In this document: positions 43,411-53,069 of the stretch, piece after piece | Position numbering within the stretch: position 1 is the first letter of the stretch | How the letters are laid out: each line of letters begins with the position of its first letter | Assembly: GCA_024707385.1 (NCBI GenBank) | Contig: JANPZW010000013.1 | Coordinates: 1,063,465-1,127,464 of the forward strand | Direction: 5' to 3' | From: Cellvibrionaceae bacterium | Lineage (GTDB): Bacteria > Pseudomonadota > Gammaproteobacteria > Pseudomonadales > Cellvibrionaceae | DNA length: 64,000 bases | Program-made: the position numbers and the translations under genes | Notes under the pieces: generated by a model | Database searches by the model: none | Told to the model about the DNA's origin: nothing | Seen by the model: only the letters and a program-made list of their open reading frames with translations

Positions 43411-46400
43411 TTAATCAATGGATTCGCCAGTGCCATCAATATATTCGATGGTGGGAATGCCTTTGACTGTCTTGACGGTACCATAGACAACATTGTTGTA
43501 CCGCAAACTGCCTTGCAAAGATGGCTGTTCTTTTATGTCGCCAACGTTATCGATATCCGGGAAGGCCAACTCCAGGACTACACCGTTATGATTTTCGATG
43601 GTGAGTTTCGGCGCTTTGGCATCAACAGAAGATTCGCTGTTATTGAATTCCATCAGGTTATACCAATAACGTGAACTGAAATTGAAGCGCTTGCCATCCA
43701 CGATCAGATAAAAATCAAAAGTCCCTTCATTTAAGGTGTCCCGCGTGAAGTGGCTACCGAGAATCATCTCCGGCAAATCGTAGGGTCGCAATTGCATTTC
43801 GAATGCGGCGGCGATTTTCAGGAACTGATCTTCCGTTTCGTTCGGTTGGTAAGGCTCAACCAGATAACCATAGATATTGCCGCCGGCCGCACTGAAGCGG
43901 CTGGTAGGGTAAGTGCCCCAGGGAGATGATCCAATGAGCGTGGTGATGTAAAGCCCCTGTTGCGGCACGACAATCTGCAAACCTATACCAGAATTATCAA
44001 TGAGTTCACCCGCCGCCTCTCTCATGGAAGTCCTGCTGGACGTCGTTACATAAGATTGGATGGGAGTGTCTTCACCAGCGCGGAAAACTTCGTAGCGGTA
44101 GGTTCGATCGCCTTCACGTGTGATGCGGATGCTCCAGGCTTGCAGGTTGAAGGTGAACAGATTGTCACTGACGGTGTAATTACCCAACAACCCCAAGGTT
44201 CCTTCATCGTAGGGTTGCGGTGGTACAAATTCCGCAGCATTGGCGATGGTGGCGGCGATATTCAAGGTAATTTCATCTTCCTCAATACTATCGCTCACCA
44301 GGAATTGATTGGAGAAAACGGCATTAACGAGGATTTCGCCCGGCAGATAGCCTTGTGTAGCGAAATACCAGGGCTCGTTGAGTTTGTGTGCAGAGACCGA
44401 CATGGTGCCGCTGAGAATATTGTGTGATACCAATTCTTGAGAAGCATCTCCAGCCAGAACTGGATATTGGATGTCGTCCAACCATACCGCATCTTCGTTG
44501 TGGCCGACAGAGCTGTCTTTGGCGTATTCCCAGACGATGGTGTGCTCACCGGGAGCAAGGAAAATCTGCGCACTTTTAAATGCTGGTTGATAACCGCTTG
44601 CGGTCAAAACTTTTTGTCCGTCGACATAGACGTTGAAGAAGTCATAGCCAGCTTCAGATTCAACCGCATAGTTGAAGCTCAAATATCCACCCCAGGTATT
44701 AATGGTGGCGCTGGTTCGGGTATTTGCGCTGTTGCCGATTTCCGGAGAGCGCAATGATGAGCTGCCGCTGTGTGACTTGGTGTCGGTCACTGACCAGTCG
44801 CCTGTATCAAGCCAATCCACATTCACCGGTGATTCAAAATCAATTGTGCCACCGAGAGTGATGCCATATTCCGCTTCAATAGAGAAATTAACCGCAGCGG
44901 AGAGGCGGGTTGCAACGGGCACTACCTCATCGCGGATAACGGAAATGACTTCATCGAATCGCAATCCTTCAGGGAACTCGGCGTCGATGCTGCTTCCTTT
45001 GCTGATAACAAGTTCCATATTGTTGCGGGTCAGCCGGCCGGCTTCGATGGCGATGGAATGCTCTGTGGCAAACTGTTCGGGAGGCGGGAAGCGCAATTGA
45101 ATATCAACATCCACGTCGCGGATTGTCCCTTCAATGTCGAGGGTGCCGTCGCTGAAGAGCTGATAGTGGAGGTTGCCCAGTGTCAGTTCTTTGGTGGTAC
45201 TTGCCGCGGCGAATGCAATGCCGTCCTGCTCACAGTAATAGCAGAAACCATAGGTGGGAGAGAGCGCCTGTGCGACACCTGGCAACACGTCATTAAGTGC
45301 GGAGCCCAGTACTTTGATGTCGTCCTCCCAGACACGACCGACCATTTCTGTACGTGCTTTGAAATTGGCCAGCGCAGGGTTGCTCTGCTGCGTGAGATCC
45401 CGCACCCAGGAGCGAAAATCCCGCACCAGCTCTTTGACCTTGGCAAGTTCGCCGTGTGGAGGTTTGGGGGGCTTCGGTGGTTTAACCGGGCCACAGCCAT
45501 CGTGCTTGCCATGGCATTCATAGCGATTGATGACGACCATGATCTGCGCGATCAGACGCTGCAGAGACTCATTTCCTTTCGCCAGCTTCTCGGCGGCTCT
45601 TCTGCGCCAGACGCAACAGCTCCAGAAGCAGGTCGCGATTTACTTCACCATTCGGGCCGAACAGCTCCTCGTCGATTTTTTTCAGGGCCGCAGCCAGCGT
45701 CAGCTTATGGTTGTGGGCATAACCCGCAATCGCTGCGCTGTAAAGACTGTAACGGATCGAGTCGAGAGCTGGATCGCCGGCCGGCAGGCGGGTAATGTCC
45801 ACAGCCGTCAGCTGGGAAAGGGTCGCAGGCAGATTTAACAGCGCTGCCAGTTCATTCATTTCGTTGTTGATTGTGTCGGCGTCGAGCTTGCCCTTGCGTT
45901 TGGCTCGCTGCAAAGCCAGGTGGGAAATCGGCGTTACGCTGACACTCAGGTTTTCGCTATTTTTGAAATTGGTGACGGCGCCGGACAGGCGGAAATCATC
46001 GCTAAGATTAACCAGTTCACCAAAATCGATATGACCATTTCCATTGGCGTCTTCACCGTCGGAGGAGGAACCGCATATTTCTGCGTCGCAGATCATTTGC
46101 GAGGAGCCATCAGCGGCTGCTTGCACCTCTACATAAACCGCGTCGCTTAGCGTGCTGCTGGGAATGGTTACGCTGAATGCTCCGTTGCTGTCGGTTTTTG
46201 TGTTGGTGAAAGGCGTTTTGCTGACGCCATTGTCGCCGAGTGAATAAAAATAGACATCGGCGTTTTTGACGGCTCCTTTTATGACATTGCCGCTAATCTC
46301 CGTTTGGGTAACCCCAATATCCGGAGATTGTTGTTGGTTGGAAAGAGCGTTTCTGCTAGGGCTTTTGTCACTGCTGGAACAGCCGGATATCAGCAGGCAG

Positions 46401-46453
46401 GATGATGCACATATTGCAATTAGCGTATTAGTTGATTTATTGAATGGCTTCAT
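43411..46453 (-). CDS. Very large lipoprotein, unknown function (interrupted by an apparent one-base frameshift)
   Basis: Two frames (45569-46453 and 43411-about 45600) join when one base is removed near 45595, giving 1,013 residues. The N-terminus is a lipoprotein signal (LLISGC, lipid-modified Cys25) followed by a Ser-rich linker. A beta-rich CarboxypepD/Ig-like domain follows (NVIKGAVKNADVYFYSLGDN, then TKTDSNGAFSVTIPSS). The middle has a helical region, a PKPPKPP hinge and a jelly-roll domain with DFESPVNVDWLDTGDWSVTD and APGEHTIVWEYAKDSS, as in MAM/CBM-like binding domains. The second frame lacks its own signal or RBS, which supports one gene. GAGGA precedes the ATG. Confidence 0.6.
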
Positions 46454-47003
46454 GGCAGTTCCTCGTTGCGGGAAAATCGCCGGGGGATTATATAAGTCGA
46501 TTCCACCACTCACAACGCGGTATAAGGCGACACATATTGCGCCAATTATTCTTAACGTATGTTTTAATTTTGATTGTAAGGTCAATACAAAAAATAAGGT
46601 GTCAGCCAAGACGCTTGGTACCGCTTAATTTCAATATAAATAACAAATTAACCAAAAAGCGGATCGATAAAAAAATTTCGATTGTGAATACATGTCGCAA
46701 ATTTTACTTCTGCAGATGTTGGGTGCCGTTGCGTGTGCCTATAGGGGGTGATCTCAGGTTTTGTCAAACAGGCGTTTTGATTGGCGCTAGTCGTCTCCCT
46801 GAGCTACGCTGATAACAAAATACTAACTTGGCGCCGCCAGCTATAACGCCCACTTATGTTGCAGGAATGATAATGATTAATCGGACAGCAGACCGATTGC
46901 TTTGCGGAAGTCCGTTTTGTCGCGATTCGCATCCGTCTGCCGCGCTGCAGACTTGTGCGCCATGCGGGACCCACAGCAGCGCTCTACCTGATTGAGGATA
47001 ACC
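46454..47003. other. Intergenic region, 550 bases, no gene seen
   Basis: This AT-rich stretch separates the lipoprotein gene (minus) from the YfiR-like gene (plus). It should hold both divergent promoters, but I cannot single out a -35/-10 pair with confidence. The ORFs in it are short, lack start signals and overlap each other. Confidence 0.5.
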
Positions 47004-47567
47004 ATGTTCAAGCGGGACTTGGTTTATTGGCGCGGCAGGATAGCCGTATGGCTGGCCCACTGGGTGTTTGGTTCGGTTATTTTCGCAAGTTGCCTCGCGG
47101 TGAACGCGGTCGCGGCGCCCAGCGAGGGCGAGCTTCGCGCTGCGGTGATTGTTGCCATAATTCGATTTACTTCCTGGCCGGTGATGGAAAACGCGGTTTT
47201 GGAGGTGTGTCTGGTTGGTAGGCCGGTCTCAGAAAATATACTTCTTTCCATAAGTGGTAAGCAGAAAGTGGCCACTCGTACACTCAACGTACATGTCGCG
47301 AAGCGCGGGTCAGATGACTGCCAGGTGATGGTTATCGGTGCGGACGTCGGCGACGCCGAGTACGAGCAGTTGATGGCGGCGGCGACCGAAAAGGCGATAT
47401 TAACGGTATGTGACGGTTGCAGACGTGGCCAGGGGGAAGAAGCCATCATTCAACTGAAATTGCGACAACAGAAGGTCATCTTCGAGGTGAACCTGGTGCA
47501 AGCCAGGAGCAGTGGCGTTTCATTGGACGCCCAGTTGCTAGAGCTGGCCACAGTGGTGAGGAAGTAG
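47004..47567 (+). CDS. YfiR-family periplasmic regulator
   Basis: A 187-residue protein with an N-terminal hydrophobic signal segment (VWLAHWVFGSVIFASCLAVN). The DUF4154/YfiR domain starts with the typical AAVIVAIIRFTSWP and keeps the VCLVGRPVSENILL and LTVCDGCRRG segments. Mature cysteines in VCLVG, DDCQ and VCDGC could form disulfides, as in Pseudomonas YfiR, which represses a membrane diguanylate cyclase. The next gene, 4 bases downstream, is such a cyclase. Start ATG 47004 has GAGGA 5 bases upstream; the upstream TTG is not needed. Confidence 0.9.
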   Translation: MFKRDLVYWRGRIAVWLAHWVFGSVIFASCLAVNAVAAPSEGELRAAVIVAIIRFTSWPVMENAVLEVCLVGRPVSENILLSISGKQKVATRTLNVHVAKRGSDDCQVMVIGADVGDAEYEQLMAAATEKAILTVCDGCRRGQGEEAIIQLKLRQQKVIFEVNLVQARSSGVSLDAQLLELATVVRK

Positions 47568-47571
47568 GTGT

Positions 47572-49999
47572 ATGTCGCCAGTCAGCCATAGATCCTTCCG
47601 CACCAAGGTCCTCAGCAGCATATTGTCCAGTGTCTTCATCACCCTCGGTTTGACCGGCTTGGGTCTGATAGCGATTGAGAGCTGGTTGAATGACAAAAAA
47701 TTGCATCAAGACATGGAAGTGCTGGCGGACATTCTTGGCAATCGTTCCCGCGCCGCGCTTGAGTTCGGTGACACCAATGCCGGGCAGCTGAATCTCTCCG
47801 CTGCCAAGTATCAGAAATACGTGGACACTGTGTGCCTGTACGACCAGTCCGGCACCTTGTTCAGCACCTACATTCGCAGCGATGCCGGGTATGAATGTAG
47901 TGACGATCTCGCGGGCGCAGAAGCCAAACAGAATCGTTGGCAGTCGACAGCCCGTAGAGACGTATGGCATCTCGATGCGAGTCTCGGCACTGTTGTGGTG
48001 ACTGCCAATCGCAGTTTTATTTTTGAAAATCTCCGCTTTTTTATTCCGCTTCTGCTCGTGCTGATTGCGGTGGTGTTGCTGCTGGTGACCCGCATGCTCA
48101 GACGAATCATGAGATCCGTCACCCAGCCGCTCGAAGAGCTGCACGAAACCGCGCAGGCACTCGTCGAAAACGCCTATTCTTCCCGCCGCGCCACCAAGCG
48201 TAGCGATGATGAGATTGGCGAGCTGGTGGATGTCTTTAATCGCATGCTGGATAACCTGGCGAGCGAAAATCTCGCCTTGCAGTCATCGGAAAATCGCTTT
48301 CGTATTTTGACTTCCAATGCGCCCATCGGAATTTTTCAGCTTGATGCAGACAACAATCTCGTTTACGCCAATGAGCGCTGGTACAAGATTACCGGAACTC
48401 AAGCAGATGCTCGCGCCTGGGAAATTCACGAGAGCCGGATCATAAAGGACGACATGGATCTGTATCGCGCCAGCTGGGAGCGGGCGCGGAGAAAAAATCA
48501 TGCTGTTTTAGTGGAGTATCGCTATCAGAATGAACAGGGCGGCGAAAAATTTTTGATGGAGAACGTGGCGCCTTTGGCTGCAAGCCTTGGCATGATCGGC
48601 ACATTGGCGGATGTGAGTGAGCTTAAAAACGCGCAAAAAGAGTTGGAGAAACTCGCTTTCTACGATCCGCTGACGGGCCTGCCCAATCGACGCTTTTTTG
48701 TCGATCTGCTCGGCTTTGGCCTCGCCAAGGCAAAGCGCGGTGTTGCCAAGGCGGCGGTGCTGGTTCTCGATATGGACAACTTTAAGCGAGTTAATGATTT
48801 GCTCGGCCACTCCGGCGGCGATCAGCTGCTGCAGCAGCAGGCGCAAAGAATTCGCGCGGCGGTGAGAGAGCAGGATGCGGTATCCCGTATGGGTGGCGAT
48901 GAGTTCACCATTATGTTGGCGCCGATAAATGAAATATCCGAGGTCACCAGTTTGGCCAAGCGGGTATTGGACGCTGTAAACCTCCCTATTACCGTGGGTG
49001 CGCATACCTTGGAAGTCGGAGCTTCCATAGGTGTGGCGCTTTATCCAGCGGATGGTGAGACGGCGGAAGATTTGATGCGCAACGCCGATATGGCGTTGTA
49101 TGAAGCAAAAAGGTTCGGGGCGTAATCGCGTCAACTTTTTCTCTTATAAACTGGATCTGGAACTGCGTGAAAGTCTGCGCCTGGAGCAGAAGCTGCGCAA
49201 AGCCATTCGCAATCAGACGCTGGAGGCGTATTTGCAGCCGCAGGTGTCGGCGGAGGGGAAAGTCATCTGGGCCGAGGCTCTGGTGCGCTGGTTCGATCCA
49301 GAAGACGGTCCGATCAGTCCGGCGCGGTTTGTCGCTCTGGCGGAAGAAACGGGCCTTATTCACGGGCTGGGTCAGCTGATGCTGGAGCAGGTGTGTTTCC
49401 ACCTGTCGCAGCACAGGGGTTATTTGAATAATGTCGGTATAGCGGGTATTTCCGTTAACCTTTCCGGCCGCCAATTTTATTCACGCACACTTTTGCGCGA
49501 TATAAAACGCGTAATGGCGGAATCCGGCGTTGAGCCGGAGCAGATTGAGTTTGAGTTGACGGAATCCCTGGTAATGGATGATGTGCAGATGGCGATCGAT
49601 GTGATGCGCCGTCTGCGCGATTTGGGCTGCCGCATTTCCATTGATGATTTTGGCACTGGTTACAGCTCTCTTGCTTACCTCAAACGCTTCCCGATCAATT
49701 GCCTCAAGATCGATCGCTCATTTGTCGAAGATATTCCACACGATCCGCACGGTTCAGAAATTGCCACGGCGATCATCGCTATGGCTCACAAGTTACGCCT
49801 TGAAGTGGTCGCGGAGGGTGTGGAGACGGAAGCACAGCGGGATTTTCTCATCGCACAGGGATGCGAATCCCTGCAGGGCTATTTATTCGGCAAGCCCAAG
49901 CATATTCAGGAATACGTGGATCAGGGGCGGGCATTATTTTTCGAAAATAATCCGGGCGAAATAAAGTCAGTAATCAATAAACAATTGCGCAGTGAATAG
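47572..49999 (+). CDS. Membrane sensor with CHASE8-like, HAMP, PAS, GGDEF and EAL domains (interrupted by a one-base frameshift)
   Basis: Restored length is 808 residues. A transmembrane helix at about residues 15-38, a periplasmic CHASE8-like domain, a second helix at about 155-180 and a HAMP segment (RRIMRSVTQPLEELHE) come first. A PAS domain follows at about 240-350. The GGDEF domain has the intact catalytic motif RMGGDEFTIML. The EAL domain has the intact motif AEALVRW plus DDFGTGYSSLAYL. The frame breaks in a run of five A at 49107-49111; removing one gives the usual AKGSGRNRV junction. YfiN-like cyclases normally lack PAS and EAL, so this is a likely bifunctional cyclic-di-GMP enzyme under YfiR control. 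Confidence 0.88.
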
Positions 50000-50064
50000 C
50001 GCGCAAAAAAAATTATGTGCAGAAAATATAGTGTGCGAGAAATTTCGCAGAGAATTAAAGAAAG

Positions 50065-50445
50065 TTAAGAATTAAAGAATTTAACCACGCTGACTTCCGG
50101 GTCGCGACTTTTTCCTTCCTTTGTCAGCGCGTCCAGATAATTCTGCCAGTGAAGTTCCCGCTGGTGCCCGAGGTCGTACAGATAATCCCAGGTGTAAATG
50201 CCGCTGGTATGACCGTCGTCAAATAACAGTCGCAGGGCGTAATTGCCCTGCGGCTCCAATCCCGTTAATTGCACGTGAATTTTGCCGTGCTGCAATTGCG
50301 CCTGACCCGGGCCGTGGCCGCGTACCTCCGCCGAGGGAGAGTGAACCCGCAGATACTCCGCGGGTAGCTGAAACAGCTCGTCGCCAAATTGCAATTCCAG
50401 CAGGTTGGATTTGCGGCGCAATTTAATATCGGAAGGTATCGCCAT
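50065..50445 (-). CDS. DUF971 protein (gamma-butyrobetaine hydroxylase N-terminal-like domain)
   Basis: A 126-residue small beta protein with the DUF971 pattern IKLRRKSNLLELQFGDELFQLPAEYLRVHSPSAE in part (I give the core LPAEYLRVHSPSAEV) and the C-terminal GIYTWDYLYDLG. The domain is related to the N-terminal part of gamma-butyrobetaine hydroxylase, which binds zinc there, but the catalytic domain is absent. ATG 50445 is preferred to the GTG 50451. It lies directly behind hslU, the conserved neighbourhood in Pseudomonas-type genomes. Function is unknown. Confidence 0.88.
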   Translation of the reverse strand: MAIPSDIKLRRKSNLLELQFGDELFQLPAEYLRVHSPSAEVRGHGPGQAQLQHGKIHVQLTGLEPQGNYALRLLFDDGHTSGIYTWDYLYDLGHQRELHWQNYLDALTKEGKSRDPEVSVVKFFNS

Positions 50446-50451
50446 TATCAC

Positions 50452-51765
50452 TCACAGAATAAATCGGCTGAGATCTTCATCCTGAGCCAGATTGGCCAGC
50501 TGCGCATTTACATAATCCGCATCCACGGTGACGGAAATTTCCGTATCGCCAGCGCCGAAAGAAACGGTTTCCAGCAGCCGCTCGAGCACTGTGTGCAGTC
50601 GGCGCGCGCCAATGTTTTCGGTTTTTTCATTGACGTTGTAGGCGATCTCGGCGATGCGTCTTATGCCATCGCTGGTAAAACTGAGTTTGACATTTTCGGT
50701 GGCGAGCAGCGCGATATGTTGCTCGGTCAAAGAGGCGTTCGGCTCAGTGAGAATACGTTCGAAATCATCCGGTGTGAGCGCGTCCAATTCGACCCGGATG
50801 GGCAGTCGCCCCTGGAGTTCGGGCACCAGGTCCGAGGGCTTCGCCAAATGGAAAGCGCCGGATGCAATAAACAATATGTGATCGGTTTTGATGACGCCGT
50901 GTTTGGTGCTGACGGTGCAGCCTTCGATCAGCGGCAGCAGATCGCGTTGCACGCCTTCTCGCGAAACATCCGCGCCAGTAGTGCCTTCGCGCTTGGCGAC
51001 TTTGTCGATTTCATCAATAAACACTATGCCATTTTGCTCTGCGGCGGCGATGGCGGCGGCTTTGATTTCCTCTTCATTGACGAGTTTGCCCGCCTCTTCG
51101 TCTGCCAGTTTTTTCAGCGCCTGCTTGACAGTCATCTTGCGCTTTTTCGTGCGCCCTGTGTTGAGGGATGAAAACATGTTCTGCAATTGGCTGGTCATTT
51201 CCTCCATACCAGGAGGTGCCATAATTTCCACTCCGACAGGAGAATTGCTGACTTCGATTTCGATCTCCTTATCGTCGAGTTCTCCCTGCCGCAGTTTTTT
51301 GCGAAACACTTGGCGGGTAGAGGATTCGCCCGGCGTTTCGTCATGGCGCGGTGGCGGCAGCAGTGCATCCAAAACCCGCTCTTCCGCAGCGTCCATAGCG
51401 CGATGCTGGACCTTGCGGGTTTCCTGTTCGCGATAGAGTTTGATCGCGCTGTCGACTAGGTCGCGCACAATGGATTCCACATCGCGCCCAACGTAACCGA
51501 CTTCGGTGAATTTGGTTGCTTCAACTTTGATAAAGGGCGCATTGGCGAGTTTTGCCAAGCGGCGGGCAATTTCCGTTTTGCCGACGCCGGTTGGCCCGAT
51601 CATCAGAATATTTTTTGGCGTCACTTCGTTGCGCAGTTCCGGGCCCAACTGCATTCTGCGCCAGCGGTTGCGCAGTGCTATGGCAACGGCGCGCTTGGCC
51701 GCCTGCTGACCAACGATATGTTTATCCAGTTCGTGCACGATTTCGCGGGGGGTCATCTGGGTCAT
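50452..51765 (-). CDS. hslU: ATP-dependent protease ATPase subunit HslU
   Basis: HslU is the AAA+ unfoldase that feeds HslV. The 437-residue protein has MTPREIVHELDKHIVGQQAAK, Walker A MIGPTGVGKTEIARRLA, the pore loop EVGYVGRDVES, Walker B GIVFIDEIDK, and the sensor/C-terminal segment GARRLHTVLERLLE. The C-terminal tail DLSRFIL inserts into HslV pockets. The start lies 8 bases after the hslV stop. The charged I-domain (about 110-235) is present. It forms one heat-shock operon with hslV and probably DUF971. Confidence 0.97.
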   Translation of the reverse strand: MTQMTPREIVHELDKHIVGQQAAKRAVAIALRNRWRRMQLGPELRNEVTPKNILMIGPTGVGKTEIARRLAKLANAPFIKVEATKFTEVGYVGRDVESIVRDLVDSAIKLYREQETRKVQHRAMDAAEERVLDALLPPPRHDETPGESSTRQVFRKKLRQGELDDKEIEIEVSNSPVGVEIMAPPGMEEMTSQLQNMFSSLNTGRTKKRKMTVKQALKKLADEEAGKLVNEEEIKAAAIAAAEQNGIVFIDEIDKVAKREGTTGADVSREGVQRDLLPLIEGCTVSTKHGVIKTDHILFIASGAFHLAKPSDLVPELQGRLPIRVELDALTPDDFERILTEPNASLTEQHIALLATENVKLSFTSDGIRRIAEIAYNVNEKTENIGARRLHTVLERLLETVSFGAGDTEISVTVDADYVNAQLANLAQDEDLSRFIL

Positions 51766-51773
51766 AGCGCTAC

Positions 51774-52313
51774 TTAAAACTCGAGTTCTTCGACGGTGAG
51801 ATTGTGGTTGGTGTAGATGCAGATATCACCGGCGATACTGAGACTTTTTTCGACGATGCTGCGGGCGTCCAGGTCGGTGTTTTCCAGCAGCGCGCGCGCC
51901 GCCGATTGCGCAAAGGCGCCGCCGGATCCGATTGCGATCAGGTCATTTTCCGGCTGGATGACATCGCCGTTGCCGGTGATGATCAGAGAGGCTTCTGCGT
52001 TGGCGACGGCGAGTAGAGCTTCCAGTCGGCGCAGTGCGCGATCGGTACGCCAGTCTTTTGCCAGCTCCACCGCAGCCCGGACCAAGTTGCCGCTGTGGCT
52101 TTCGAGCTTGGCTTCAAAGCGCTCAAACAGTGTGAAGGCGTCGGCGGTGCCGCCAGCAAATCCAGCAATCACTTGATTGCGATAGAGCCGGCGAACTTTG
52201 CGGGCATTGCCCTTCATGATGGTATTGCCGAGCGAGACCTGGCCGTCGCCGCCGATGACGACTTTGCCGTTGCGACGCACGGATACTATGGTGGTGCCGC
52301 GGTATTGTTCCAC
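51774..52313 (-). CDS. hslV: ATP-dependent protease peptidase subunit HslV
   Basis: HslV is the proteasome-like threonine peptidase. The catalytic Thr opens the segment TTIVSVRRNGKVVIGG and is preceded by a six-residue extension MEQYRG, so it needs processing to expose Thr, unlike E. coli HslV, where only Met is removed. The GDGQVSLGNTIMKGNARKVRR and AGFAGGTADAFTLFERFE segments are typical. Length is 179 residues. A sigma-32-type promoter lies about 65-95 bases upstream. It is the first gene of hslV-hslU-DUF971. Confidence 0.96.
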   Translation of the reverse strand: MEQYRGTTIVSVRRNGKVVIGGDGQVSLGNTIMKGNARKVRRLYRNQVIAGFAGGTADAFTLFERFEAKLESHSGNLVRAAVELAKDWRTDRALRRLEALLAVANAEASLIITGNGDVIQPENDLIAIGSGGAFAQSAARALLENTDLDARSIVEKSLSIAGDICIYTNHNLTVEELEF

Positions 52314-52375
52314 AAATAACCCTTAAGAATAGGAGCCGTCATGGGTCTGGCGGCTGCAATGAATCGAAGCTGCAG

Positions 52376-52405
52376 AAGTTGGGGCGGCGCGCCCTATTTC
52401 AAGCG
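52376..52405 (-). promoter_or_regulatory. Sigma-32 heat-shock promoter of hslVU
   Basis: On the minus strand CGCTTGAAA is followed after 12 bases by CCCCAACTT, closely matching the sigma-32 consensus CTTGAAA-N11-16-CCCCAT. Transcription would start near 52370, about 57 bases before the hslV ATG. Confidence 0.75.
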
Positions 52406-52444
52406 AAGCGCGGTTGATCGGGGATTTGGAAGGGTGACCTTATG

Positions 52445-52957
52445 TCAGCCTTCGCGTTTGCGCGTGAGCAGCATGGCTTGATAGCGATTTGACAGCAGGG
52501 TGTCGCGCGCTTTGGCCAATTGTGAGCGGGTGGCGAAGGGGCCGACGATAACCCTGTGCCAGACCTGTCCTTCCTTGGCGGTGGAGGGTTCTATGCGGGC
52601 GGTGAAATTCAGCAGTGTGAGCTCCGCCCGTACCTGCTCAGCCTCGGTTGCAGAGCGGAAGGACGCGACCTGCAACAAATAATCGACGTTTTCCTGAGCT
52701 TTCGGCGCGGAGTTGGCGGGGCGCGAGCTGGTGACTGGCACTTCGGTGTCGCGCAGGATTTTGTAGAAGTCGTATTTGGCCGGCGATTTGGTTTCTTCGG
52801 CTGGCGCGGTGGTGACGGTCTGCGCCGGTCGGGCGCCGGGTGCCGGGGGTTGAAGCTCACTGAGGCGCATCAGAAAAGTGATAAAGGCGCCGAGAATAGT
52901 GCCCGTGAACAGCCATACCCAGCCGGGAACTTTGGAACTGGAGGATTGATTGGCCAT
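52445..52957 (-). CDS. SPOR-domain cell-division protein, FtsN-like
   Basis: A 170-residue bitopic membrane protein. A transmembrane helix lies at about residues 11-32 (VPGWVWLFTGTILGAFITFL), followed by a Pro/Ala-rich periplasmic linker and a C-terminal SPOR domain (VDYLLQVASFRSATEAEQVR, then WHRVIVGPFATRSQL). SPOR domains bind denuded septal glycan. It is shorter than E. coli FtsN. Its position directly after priA and before hslVU matches the ftsN locus of many gammaproteobacteria. The chosen ATG 52957 gives a normal N-terminus; an upstream ATG adds 28 atypical residues. Confidence 0.85.
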   Translation of the reverse strand: MANQSSSSKVPGWVWLFTGTILGAFITFLMRLSELQPPAPGARPAQTVTTAPAEETKSPAKYDFYKILRDTEVPVTSSRPANSAPKAQENVDYLLQVASFRSATEAEQVRAELTLLNFTARIEPSTAKEGQVWHRVIVGPFATRSQLAKARDTLLSNRYQAMLLTRKREG

Positions 52958-53069
52958 GGTCGAGTCAGTCACCGGGGGTTGGTCAAAAAGCGGCGCCCAT
53001 TGTAGCTTGTGACAACAATGAAAACACCGCGATTTGAGCATAGTCGCCGATTGTCGCCTGCGCGACCTG

